Part shown: positions 35,695 to 43,434 of the stretch, one piece after another
Numbering within the stretch: the stretch's first letter is position 1
Layout: each line of letters starts with the position of its first letter
DNA from: UBA4744 sp963717135
Lineage (GTDB): Bacteria > Actinomycetota > Acidimicrobiia > Spongiisociales > UBA4744
Length of the DNA: 64,000 nt
Reading direction: 5' to 3'
NCBI GenBank assembly: GCA_963717135.1
Contig: CAVQVN010000004.1
Coordinates: forward strand, 62,001-126,000
The notes under the pieces: generated by a model
The model's database searches: none
The model's input: the letters and a program-made list of their open reading frames with translations, nothing else
Told to the model about the DNA's origin: nothing
Translations under genes and position numbers: made by a program

Positions 35695-35901
35695 TCACGA
35701 GCCGGTAGCGCCGAGATCGTCGTCGTGTCTCAGGAGCCGCAGACGGGGTACGAGGCCGACGTCTGCCATGGCACTCAGCGCCACCGCCTCGGCGCTGTCG
35801 ATCTCAACCGGGCCATCCGAGTCATTGAGGAGAAATGACACCACACAGTCGTTGCATATGACGGTGTGCTGCATGGCGCATTCGTCACAGTCGATCCGCA
35901 T
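35695..35901 (-). CDS. Conserved small Cys-rich actinobacterial protein (68 aa)
   Basis: Begins MRIDCDECAMQHTVICNDCVVSF-like (shown split): MRIDCDECA, then TVICNDCVV, giving two CxxC pairs that probably bind zinc or a disulphide. A hydrophobic helix and VGLVPRLRLLR complete it. GGAGG precedes the ATG at 35901. Short proteins of this pattern are widespread in Actinobacteria, function unknown. The 192-bp gap before it, after ilvD, holds a GC-rich inverted repeat (GCCGGCGGGG / CCCCTGCCGGC, about 35537-35565) without a T-run. Confidence 0.72.
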   Translation of the reverse strand: MRIDCDECAMQHTVICNDCVVSFLLNDSDGPVEIDSAEAVALSAMADVGLVPRLRLLRHDDDLGATGS

Positions 35902-36026
35902 CCGTTTCCTCCACTCTTGTGTACCGTCCCCAACATAGAGATCGGGTATGACAGAAATCCGCAAACCGTGAACGGCCCGCCGTCGCCGTTACGATTGGGC
36001 TGAGGAGACCAAGGAATCCACAGACC

Positions 36027-36470
36027 ATGCCTGCCATCCAACCACGACTGCGAGTCCCGGCCATCCTCATGGTGACCATGCTGGTGATCGGCACCGGGTG
36101 CGCCGAAGCATCCACCGAGCCCAATACCAGCGCCCCACTCTCCCCGGGACGAGTTGAGCTCCCCCGCAACCCCGACCCACCCAAAGACGCCAGGATCACT
36201 GCAAACCTGTTGGGCGATCCTCAGCTGGACGGGGGATGCGTGTGGCTCCGCCAGGGCACGACGGACTTCAGTGTGCTGTGGCCCGAGGGGTTCACGGCGG
36301 AATTCAACCCACTTCGCCTTTACGACGGCAACGACCGTCTGGTGGCCCAGGAAGGGGAAGCGGTGGAATTGACCGGAAGTTTCGCCGCTGATGCAACCGC
36401 CTATCGGCCTCATCGTTGCATCGTCGGTTCAGAACTCTGGCTGGCCGGACGGGTCGGCTCGAGCGATTAG
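36027..36470 (+). CDS. Putative lipoprotein, unknown function
   Basis: A 147-aa protein with a lipoprotein signal: basic start MPAIQPRLR, hydrophobic AILMVTMLVIG and lipobox IGTGC (Cys25), then a Ser/Thr/Pro-rich stretch. The remaining ~100 residues look like a small beta domain with two Cys (GGCVWLRQG and HRCIVG), probably disulphide-bonded outside the cell. No family recognised. Divergent from the 68-aa gene; convergent with the NYN gene, 9 bp apart. Confidence 0.78.
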   Translation: MPAIQPRLRVPAILMVTMLVIGTGCAEASTEPNTSAPLSPGRVELPRNPDPPKDARITANLLGDPQLDGGCVWLRQGTTDFSVLWPEGFTAEFNPLRLYDGNDRLVAQEGEAVELTGSFAADATAYRPHRCIVGSELWLAGRVGSSD

Positions 36471-36479
36471 CAGAGGACG

Positions 36480-37718
36480 TCAGCGGCGCTCCAGCCATTC
36501 GACCAGTGCCTGACTCCACAGGCCAAGCGCCCCAAGCTCTTCGGCTCCCTCGCGAACCCGGCGGTCGGTGCTGATCACCGCCAACCGCGGCGGCCGGCCG
36601 GAAGCGATATTGAGGATCTCTTCGTCGGCTGTGTGTCCCGCTTCGGTGAACCGGATTTCGATTCCGCCCGGTCCCGGGCTGGTACTCACACCGCCCGACT
36701 GAGCGGAGTCGTACACGACGATCACATGGATCGGCGCCACCGCGGCGCGACGCAGGCGGGCCAAGCCTTCGTTGAGTCGATCGCGAGCAGCCGTTTCGGT
36801 GAACCCTTCCTCCTTGATGAGGAAGGTTACGTTGTATCCATCGACCACCAAGCTGTACGGCTCCTCGTGAGAGACAAGCCAGGTGACCGCGTCCCCCGAA
36901 TCGGGACCAGTACCCACCGGGAGCGCGAAAGGGGGAGCCTCTTCGGTCGGTCTCTTCGGAAGGGCTACCACAGCCTCGGGGCGGACGGCTTCAACGATCT
37001 CGTCGAGGATCCGGCCGATGTCCACCGGATCGCGAGACGCCCAAGCCTGTGGGCTGTTGGTAACGGTAGTCTCCCGACCGATCCGCCTGGCTCGCAGCAA
37101 CTCGTCGCGCAAGGTTGTGATGCGGTCGCCGGCCTCTTCGAGATCCCCAACGAGCCGTCGGTACCTTTCGGCCAGTTCTTGGTGGTCTCTTCGCAACTGG
37201 TCGACCGCTCCCCGCTCGTCGAGCCTGGCCGTCTCGATCGCGCTGCGGGCCGCCTGGGCTTTGCGTTCGGAATCCACCTCGGCCGTTTGGGCGCGTTGTT
37301 GGGCAACTCTGGCCTTCTCGCGCGCCGCTTCCAATTGTTGTTCGAGATCCGCAACGGTCCGCTGCAATTTGGCGGTCAGTGCCTGCTGCGCTCCTGAAGC
37401 TCGGTTTTCGGCGGCTTCCCTGGCGCGGTCCTCCCAACCCTCCGGGCGAAGCAGAAAAAGAGCGGAGACCGCCCGGGCCGGGTCCGGACTTTCCGGGTCA
37501 AGGTCGCTTCCTGCTTCGGCAGCCTTCTCCCGCAGCCACTCGTCCTCGTCGAGTCTCTCGGTCAGTTTACGAGCGAGCGGCGGTGGCAGCCGACGGCCAC
37601 TTTGCCCGGCGATGCGCCGCAGCACCGCCGGCACCTCGTCGGGATCAAGATCGCGAATAGCTTTGCGGGTGGCCTTGAAGGCCGGTTGCAGCAAGTCGAG
37701 TGGTATCCATTCGGTCAC
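36480..37718 (-). CDS. NYN/YacP-type RNA-binding nuclease-domain protein with coiled coil
   Basis: About 412 aa. N-terminal helical region (about 1-110), then a coiled coil about 110-215 (DLEQQLEAAREKARVAQQRA and DLEEAGDRITTLRDEL regions), and a C-terminal NYN/PIN-like domain with acidic residues in LVVDGYNVTF, IVVYDS, ADEEILNIA and VISTDRRVRE. These are the metal ligands expected of a YacP-like RNase. Start is GTG 37718 or an ATG 37736/37739 region; neither is decisive. Heptamer array directly upstream. Confidence 0.82.
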   Translation of the reverse strand: MTEWIPLDLLQPAFKATRKAIRDLDPDEVPAVLRRIAGQSGRRLPPPLARKLTERLDEDEWLREKAAEAGSDLDPESPDPARAVSALFLLRPEGWEDRAREAAENRASGAQQALTAKLQRTVADLEQQLEAAREKARVAQQRAQTAEVDSERKAQAARSAIETARLDERGAVDQLRRDHQELAERYRRLVGDLEEAGDRITTLRDELLRARRIGRETTVTNSPQAWASRDPVDIGRILDEIVEAVRPEAVVALPKRPTEEAPPFALPVGTGPDSGDAVTWLVSHEEPYSLVVDGYNVTFLIKEEGFTETAARDRLNEGLARLRRAAVAPIHVIVVYDSAQSGGVSTSPGPGGIEIRFTEAGHTADEEILNIASGRPPRLAVISTDRRVREGAEELGALGLWSQALVEWLERR

Positions 37719-37752
37719 GCTCCCATGGTGGCACATCACCGTGACAGGGAAT

Positions 37753-37846
37753 CAGGTTTCAGGTTTCAGGTTCAGGTTTCAGGTTCCAGGTTTCAGGTTT
37801 CAGGTTTCAGGTTTCAGGTGGCAGGTTCCAGGTTTCAGGTTTCAGG
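37753..37846. repeat. Heptamer array of about 13 CAGGTTT-type units
   Basis: The longest array in the window: CAGGTTT repeated with single-base deletions and substitutions (CAGGTT, CAGGTTC, CAGGTGG). It lies between two same-strand genes, about 15-35 bp upstream of the NYN gene start. A second short array (GCTCTTA, GCTCGTA, GCTTCTC) at 37866-37886 runs into the stop codon of the next gene. Confidence 0.92.
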
Positions 37847-37884
37847 CCAGAGGTTTCGGCTCGTCGCTCTTAGCTCGTAGCTTC

Positions 37885-38295
37885 TCATGGTCTGCGGTTC
37901 CAGCGGACCCACAGCTCGACTGTGCTGATGGCCACCAGAGCCGCGGCAAGGATCCCCAGCAAGACCCGCCCCCGGACCGGAATTTCCAGATCGCCGCCGA
38001 TCAGCCAGACGAGGAGGGCGCCGGCCGCCATCAGGTTGATGGCCACGGCCCCGCCGAGACCGAGTCCGATGATTCCGCCCGGTAGTCGTCCCGCTTCGAG
38101 AAGGAGAGCGATGCCGACCCCGAACAGCACTGCGCCGAGCACGGTCGGGTAGAAACGGTCCTCCGTCGGAGGTACCCCGAGCCCCTCCACCAAGCTCGAC
38201 GGGAATGCCATCAGCAGCAGTCCGAGGACCAGGTTGATGACACCGTCCACTCTCAGCAGCGTGGTCCGTGGTCTGGTTCCCCGATCGAAATCCAT
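37885..38295 (-). CDS. Four-helix membrane protein, unknown function
   Basis: A 136-aa protein with four membrane segments (about residues 14-31, 43-60, 67-88 and 100-120). Residues VDGVINLVLGLLLM, FGVGIALLLE and GGAVAINLMAAGALLVW are membrane-like. ATG 38295 is used; the 19 upstream residues look unrelated. No family recognised. Its stop overlaps a heptamer unit. Confidence 0.72.
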   Translation of the reverse strand: MDFDRGTRPRTTLLRVDGVINLVLGLLLMAFPSSLVEGLGVPPTEDRFYPTVLGAVLFGVGIALLLEAGRLPGGIIGLGLGGAVAINLMAAGALLVWLIGGDLEIPVRGRVLLGILAAALVAISTVELWVRWNRRP

Positions 38296-38414
38296 ATGAC
38301 CAAAACTAGGCCATTGGTGAGCATTTGCCGGCATCCGGGCCGGATTCGGCACGTCCCCTTCACCACTGCAGGCGATCTAGTTTGCCCCTCGAGGGCGGTC
38401 GCCGGCCCGCTTCT

Positions 38415-39623
38415 TCAAACCGATTCGAGAAGAAGCGAGAGCCCTTGCCCGACCCCAATACACATGGTGGCCAACGCCCGTCTGCCTCCCCGGCGTCGGA
38501 GTTCGAGCGCAGCCGTGCCGGTGATTCGGGCTCCGCTCATACCCGTGGGATGACCGAGGGCGATCGCCCCACCATTGGGGTTGACGTGCTCGGCGTCATC
38601 GGGAAGCCCCAGGGCCCGCAAACACGCCAGGGATTGGGAGGCGAAAGCCTCGTTGAGTTCGACGACATCGAAGTCGCCCATTTTCAGACCGGTGCGTTGC
38701 AGCAGCTTCTGAGTAGCGGGAATGGGCCCGATCCCCATGATCCGAGGCGGAACCCCGGCCACGGCCGAGGCGACCACCCTGGCGATTGGATCAAAGCCGT
38801 GGGACTCAATTGCGGCTTCTGACGCAATGATCAACGCTCCGGCAGCATCGTTGATACCCGACGAGTTGCCTGCCGTGACCGACCCTTCGGCTCGGAAAGC
38901 GGGCCGCAATCTGGCCAGCGCCTCCAACGTGGTGTCCGGGCGGGGGTGTTCGTCGACATCGACCATGTCCGGATCGCCTTTCCCTTTCGGGATCGAGACG
39001 GTCATGATCTCCTCCGTCAGGAGGCCTTTGGTCGTCGCGACGGCCGTTCGTTGCTGGGACCGGTAGGCGAAGGCGTCCTGGTCCTGACGGTTCACTCCGT
39101 ACTCGTCGGCCACGTTCTCAGCCGTGACTCCAAGAGGCTCGGTGTGACCCAAGTTCTCCATGATCGGGTTGACCAGCCGCCAGCCCAGCGTCGTCGAAAC
39201 GATCTCGGCCTGAGTCGGGTAGGCAGACTCGGCCTTCGGCACCACGAACGGTGCGCGGGACATCGATTCGACCCCGCCCGCCATGATCAGGTCGGCGTCG
39301 CCAAGAGCGATCGCCCGGGCCGCGTCGATCACTGCCTGCATGCCCGACCCGCACAGACGGTTGATGGTTGATCCGGGAACGGTGTTCGGGAACCCGGCGA
39401 TGAGCAATGCCATCCGGGCGACGTTGCGGTTGTCCTCACCGGCCTGATTGGTGGAGCCGAGGAGCACATCGTCCAAAGATTCCCAGTCCACCCTGGAATG
39501 GCGAACCATGAGCTCTCTGAGCGGGAGGGCGGCCAGATCATCCGTTCGTAGCGAGGACAGGCGACCTGCGTATCTGCCGATCGGGGTCCGGATGTAGTCG
39601 ACGATGAACGCGGATCGAGTCAT
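38415..39623 (-). CDS. Acetyl-CoA acyltransferase (thiolase, PcaF-like)
   Basis: A 402-aa thiolase. Catalytic residues: Cys91 in INRLCGSGMQA, His358 in ALGHPTGMSG and Cys388 in ATMCIGVGQG. Sequence style (NPNGGAIALGHP) resembles beta-ketoadipyl-CoA and other 3-oxoacyl-CoA thiolases, which work in the degradative direction. It overlaps the RpiR-type gene by one base and shares its transcript. The divergent cluster across the regulator carries the enzymes that would make a 3-oxoacyl-CoA, so this thiolase is a good candidate for the last step of that route. Confidence 0.92.
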   Translation of the reverse strand: MTRSAFIVDYIRTPIGRYAGRLSSLRTDDLAALPLRELMVRHSRVDWESLDDVLLGSTNQAGEDNRNVARMALLIAGFPNTVPGSTINRLCGSGMQAVIDAARAIALGDADLIMAGGVESMSRAPFVVPKAESAYPTQAEIVSTTLGWRLVNPIMENLGHTEPLGVTAENVADEYGVNRQDQDAFAYRSQQRTAVATTKGLLTEEIMTVSIPKGKGDPDMVDVDEHPRPDTTLEALARLRPAFRAEGSVTAGNSSGINDAAGALIIASEAAIESHGFDPIARVVASAVAGVPPRIMGIGPIPATQKLLQRTGLKMGDFDVVELNEAFASQSLACLRALGLPDDAEHVNPNGGAIALGHPTGMSGARITGTAALELRRRGGRRALATMCIGVGQGLSLLLESV

Positions 39624-40504
39624 CATTCCTCCTCGCCGCCGAGGATACTCCCGCTCACCCGGGGGGCATTCTCGTCGTAGAAAGTGTTGGTGTCCGCCCA
39701 CATTCTCTCAGTCCGATCAATCCGGTCCGTGGCTACCTCCTGCAGCAGTACGGCTACCTCGGCAATGAGTAATTCGGCCATGGCCACCGCCGGAAGGGAG
39801 CTGTCGAACGGTCCGATCGCCGGAACGTGCAAACCGCACCAGGAGTCGGTGAGCGCGGCGAGTGGTGAGAGCGGTCCATCGGTGATGGCCATGATCTCCG
39901 TCCCCGAAGCCGCCAGAATCTGAGCAGCCGTCATCACGGTTTGCCGATAACGGTAGAAGTCGAAGATCACCGCAACATCATTCGGACCTACACCGGCCAG
40001 GTCTTTTCCGATCGTGTGGTCCTCCCAGAGGACGACCTGGGGCCGGATGATGCTGAGGCCGCTGAGGAGGGCATGGGCGCCGGCCCGGGACGTCTCTCCG
40101 GAGATGATCCACACCGCCTCGGCCTCTGCGAGTTTCCCGGCGAATTCTGCCAAGCGCGGGCCGCCGATGGCTTCGAATACCGAGCTGATCGATTTGTCCA
40201 TCTCCGATCGAGTGGACGCCGATCTTTCACCCGCCGCCCGAATACGTTCGCTGGGGCGAAAGAGCCTCACCGCCAGGATTTCCCGCACATGGTTCTGTAG
40301 TTCCGGGTACCCGCTGAACCCGAGCTTGGTGGCGAATCGGACGATCGAAGGGCGGCTGGTATTCACTGCCCCCGCCAGGTCCGAAACAGTTCCGAAGGCC
40401 AGCAGCGTGGCATCGTCCAGTACTGCCTGCGCGATACGGCGCTCGGTCGGGGTGAGACGCTCTCCGGCCGCGGCAATGATCTGCGAAAGCGGAGTCGGTG
40501 CCAT
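39623..40504 (-). CDS. RpiR/MurR-family transcriptional regulator (HTH + SIS)
   Basis: A 293-aa regulator with an N-terminal RpiR helix-turn-helix (LTPTERRIAQAVLDD to SRPSIVRFATKLGFSGYPELQ) and a C-terminal SIS domain (about 115-260; ISGETSRAGAHALLSGL, DVAVIFDFYRY). SIS domains usually bind phosphosugars, but here the neighbours are amino-acid/CoA genes, so the effector may differ. First gene on this strand, followed directly by the thiolase; divergent from the KamA-like gene by 87 bp. Confidence 0.9.
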   Translation of the reverse strand: MAPTPLSQIIAAAGERLTPTERRIAQAVLDDATLLAFGTVSDLAGAVNTSRPSIVRFATKLGFSGYPELQNHVREILAVRLFRPSERIRAAGERSASTRSEMDKSISSVFEAIGGPRLAEFAGKLAEAEAVWIISGETSRAGAHALLSGLSIIRPQVVLWEDHTIGKDLAGVGPNDVAVIFDFYRYRQTVMTAAQILAASGTEIMAITDGPLSPLAALTDSWCGLHVPAIGPFDSSLPAVAMAELLIAEVAVLLQEVATDRIDRTERMWADTNTFYDENAPRVSGSILGGEEE

Positions 40505-40591
40505 GTCTGATCATGACGTTACATCCATTGCAGATTGTGTTCAAGATTGTACAATTGAGATGCATACGATCGACACCGTGAGGAACCAATC
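40505..40591. promoter_or_regulatory. Divergent control region with candidate operator
   Basis: The 87-bp gap between the RpiR-type gene and the KamA-like gene. It contains a perfect 10-bp palindrome ATTGTACAAT (40546-40555) and a direct repeat AGATTGT (40532-40538 and 40544-40550), spaced 12 bp start to start. The region is AT-rich compared with its surroundings. Plausible binding site of the adjacent RpiR-type protein controlling both transcripts; inference. Confidence 0.55.
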
Positions 40592-42040
40592 TTGGATACA
40601 GCAACGAAGTACGTCCCGGGGGCCAAGGAGCAGGCTTTCCTCGACGGAATCGACAATCCCCGCTACGACCGGCAGATCATCAGTGGACTCGGCATGTTCT
40701 TGGAAGGTCGAGAACCCGAAGATATGAAAGGGTTCTACAGCAATGACGAACTCGAAGTTCTGGCCATCCTGAAAGGAACCGATCGCGACGTTGAATCCCG
40801 CATGCCGGTCAAGATGACCCGTCACTATTACGAGCTGGCCAAGAACAGCAAGGCGTTGCAGAGACTCGTGAAAGCCAGCCCCGATGAGACAATCGATCTG
40901 GCCGGGGCGGAGGATCCTGGCCATCAAATGGATTTCAGTCCGGTCGAGGGACTGCTCCACAAGTACGAGATGGGTCTCATGTACGTCATCTCGACCTGCT
41001 CCGCCCACTGCCGGTTCTGCTACCGCGAAGAGTTGATCGCCCGAAAAGAGGTTGAACGGGCCGACGGCGAAATCGCCCCTAAGGGACTCGCGCAAATCCT
41101 CGAGGTCACCGACTACGTCAAGGCTCACAACCGGGCTGTCGAAGAGAACGGCGGCCGCCATCCTGAAACGGGACGGGAGAAGCTCCGCGAGATCCTTCTC
41201 TCCGGTGGCGACCCGATGGTGCTTCCCAACAGCAAGATCGCCGCCTGGTTCTCAGCACTCGCCGAATCGGGCATCGAATCGATCCGGTTGGGAACCAAAG
41301 AGATGGCCTTTTACCCGGACCGGTTCGACGGCGCCTTCCTCGATCTGCTCGATCGCTTTCACGAGGCGTACCCGCACGTCGGATTCCGGCTGATGGTGCA
41401 CTTCAACCATCCCGATGAGTTCCTCGCCAAGGACGAGGACGGGAATTACGTCCAGAACCCCAACGGATCGATGAAGTGGATCGAAGCCACCCGTCGGGCG
41501 ATGGATGCGGTCGTCTCCCGTGGATGGATCAGCGTGGAGAACCAGGCGCCCATCATCAAAGGCATCAACGACGATCCCGACGCCCTCCGGATCATGCAAC
41601 GGGCCCTCAAGCGGGTCGGGGTGGAGAACCACTACTTCTTCTGTGGCCGGGACATCGTCGCCTACAGGGCGTTCAACGTCCCGATCGAGACGGCCTGGAA
41701 TATCCTCAATGAATCGCAGAAGGGCCTCTCGGGAGTTGAGACTCATGCCCGGCTGTCGATCACGCACTACAAGGGAAAAACCGAGGTGGCGGCGGTGACC
41801 AACGAGCCGATCCCCGGTGTTCCCGGAAGCGAGCACGGGGTCGTCATCTTCAAGATCCTCCGCAATTCGATCCAGGCCAAAGATCGTGGCAAGGTCTGCA
41901 TCGTGGGCCGCAACCCGAAGGCGTTGTGGTTCGACGATTATGCCGATCGGGTGATCTACGACGAGGCAGGACTGTTCGACTATTCCCGTGTCGAGTATCT
42001 ACGAAACGGGGTATCTGCAACGATCGGGGCCGGTACCTAG
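40592..42040 (+). CDS. KamA-like radical SAM aminomutase, divergent
   Basis: A 482-aa radical SAM protein of the lysine 2,3-aminomutase family. The [4Fe-4S]/SAM motif is CSAHCRFC (Cys136, 140, 143). Other family segments are conserved: SRMPVKMT, LLSGGDPMVL, IRLGTKEMAFYP and VENQAPIIKGIND. In true KamA the PLP lysine sits in PGGGGK; here the aligned run is ITHYKGKTE (Lys396). The two Asp that bind the lysine side-chain amine align, by eye, with Arg353 and Ser389. So the substrate is probably not lysine; the Arg may suit an acidic substrate. Start is TTG with GAGGA 7-8 nt upstream. First gene of a four-gene operon. Confidence 0.85.
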   Translation: MDTATKYVPGAKEQAFLDGIDNPRYDRQIISGLGMFLEGREPEDMKGFYSNDELEVLAILKGTDRDVESRMPVKMTRHYYELAKNSKALQRLVKASPDETIDLAGAEDPGHQMDFSPVEGLLHKYEMGLMYVISTCSAHCRFCYREELIARKEVERADGEIAPKGLAQILEVTDYVKAHNRAVEENGGRHPETGREKLREILLSGGDPMVLPNSKIAAWFSALAESGIESIRLGTKEMAFYPDRFDGAFLDLLDRFHEAYPHVGFRLMVHFNHPDEFLAKDEDGNYVQNPNGSMKWIEATRRAMDAVVSRGWISVENQAPIIKGINDDPDALRIMQRALKRVGVENHYFFCGRDIVAYRAFNVPIETAWNILNESQKGLSGVETHARLSITHYKGKTEVAAVTNEPIPGVPGSEHGVVIFKILRNSIQAKDRGKVCIVGRNPKALWFDDYADRVIYDEAGLFDYSRVEYLRNGVSATIGAGT

Positions 42041-42066
42041 AAGAATCCCGGAGTGGTGGTTCCGCA

Positions 42067-42777
42067 ATGATCGACAAACAGGTAGCAAACCCGGCAGAGG
42101 CCGTCGCCGACGTCTTCGACGGGGCGACCGTGATGATTGGCGGATTTGGCGAAGCGGGCAGCCCGATCGAGTTGGTGCACGCCCTCATCGACCAGGGAGC
42201 CAAGGATCTCACGGTGGTGAACAACAACACCGGAAGCGGCGAGGTGGGGCTGGCGGCCCTCATCAAAGCCGAGCGAGTTTCCAAGATGATCTGCTCGTTT
42301 CCCCGAACGGCCAATTCGACCGTCTTCCCTGATCTGTACCGAACCGGACGGATCGCCCTGGAGTTGGTACCGCAGGGCACCCTCGCCGAGCGAATCAGGG
42401 CGGGTGGAGCCGGAATTCCGGCCTTCTACACGCCGACGTCGGTCGGCACCCCGCTCGAGGCGGGCAAGGAACGGCGGACCTTCGGCGATCGGGACTACGT
42501 CCTGGAGTACGGGCTCAAGGCCGACTTCGCACTTCTCAAGTGCAAACGGGCCGATCGTTACGGCAACCTGATCTACCACCGGACCGCCCGCAACTTCAGC
42601 CCGCTGATGGCTACAGCTGCCACTACAACGATCGTTCAGACGGCGGTTCTGGTGGAACCCGGAGGGTTGGATCCCGAGGTGATTGTGACTCCGGGGATCT
42701 TCGTCACTCGGGTTGTCGTCGTGGAGAATCCTGCTCACGAATCCGAACTCGTTGCCCGAGGAGTTACCTACCCATGA
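42067..42777 (+). CDS. 3-oxoacid CoA-transferase, subunit A
   Basis: A 236-aa alpha subunit of a family I CoA-transferase (ScoA/AtoD/YodS-like). Diagnostic glycine-rich segment DGATVMIGGFGEAGSPIELV and KDLTVVNNNTGSG, with the C-terminal VTRVVVV strand. It transfers CoA from an acyl-CoA donor to a 3-oxoacid. Lies 26 nt after the KamA-like gene and overlaps subunit B by ATGA, so it is in one operon. Confidence 0.94.
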   Translation: MIDKQVANPAEAVADVFDGATVMIGGFGEAGSPIELVHALIDQGAKDLTVVNNNTGSGEVGLAALIKAERVSKMICSFPRTANSTVFPDLYRTGRIALELVPQGTLAERIRAGGAGIPAFYTPTSVGTPLEAGKERRTFGDRDYVLEYGLKADFALLKCKRADRYGNLIYHRTARNFSPLMATAATTTIVQTAVLVEPGGLDPEVIVTPGIFVTRVVVVENPAHESELVARGVTYP

Positions 42778-43424
42778 CCGACGTCACCATCGGTTGGAGT
42801 CGCGAAGAGATGGCCCAGCGCGCCGCCCTCGACATCCCCGATGGGGCGTACGTCAACCTCGGCATCGGCATTCCCGAACTCGTTGCCAAGTACGTCCCCG
42901 AGGGCCGAGAAGTCATTTACCACACCGAGAATGGTCTGCTGGGGATGGGCCCTGCTCCCGAACCAGGCATGGAAGATCCCGAATTGATCAACGCCGGCAA
43001 GCGGCAGATAACGGCGGTGCCCGGTGCCGCCTACTTCCACCATGCGGACAGTTTTGCGATGATTCGCGGCGGGCACATCGACATCTGCGTGCTGGGAGCG
43101 ATGCAGGTGTCACAATCCGGCGATCTCGCCAACTGGTCGACCGGAGCCCCCGATGCGATTCCCGCCGTGGGAGGAGCAATGGATTTGGTGGCCGGCGTGA
43201 AGGCAATCTGGATCATCACGCAGCATTGCACCAAGACCGGCGAGTCCAAGCTGGTGGACCGGTGTTCGTATCCCTTGACCGCCCCCGGTGTGGTCAATCG
43301 GATCTACACAGATCTGGCGGTGATCGATGTCGGTCCCGGCGGGTTTCATCTGAAAGAACTAGCACCCGGAGTTGATTATGAGTACGTCCGCGAACGCACC
43401 GACGGCAACCTCGTCGATGGATGA
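42774..43424 (+). CDS. 3-oxoacid CoA-transferase, subunit B
   Basis: A 216-aa beta subunit. The catalytic Glu that forms the enzyme-CoA thioester is Glu52 in HTENGLLGMGP. The usual YVNLGIGIPELV and GGHIDICVLGAMQV motifs are present. Starts inside the subunit A stop. The same gene order as yodS-yodR in Bacillus. Substrate cannot be read from sequence. Confidence 0.94.
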   Translation: MTDVTIGWSREEMAQRAALDIPDGAYVNLGIGIPELVAKYVPEGREVIYHTENGLLGMGPAPEPGMEDPELINAGKRQITAVPGAAYFHHADSFAMIRGGHIDICVLGAMQVSQSGDLANWSTGAPDAIPAVGGAMDLVAGVKAIWIITQHCTKTGESKLVDRCSYPLTAPGVVNRIYTDLAVIDVGPGGFHLKELAPGVDYEYVRERTDGNLVDG

Positions 43425-43434
43425 GGACCCGTCG

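Noticed and set aside
37753..37846. CAGGTTT array as a CRISPR or protein repeat
   Set aside because: Units are 7 bp without spacers; no cas genes; the apparent repetitive peptide has no gene context.
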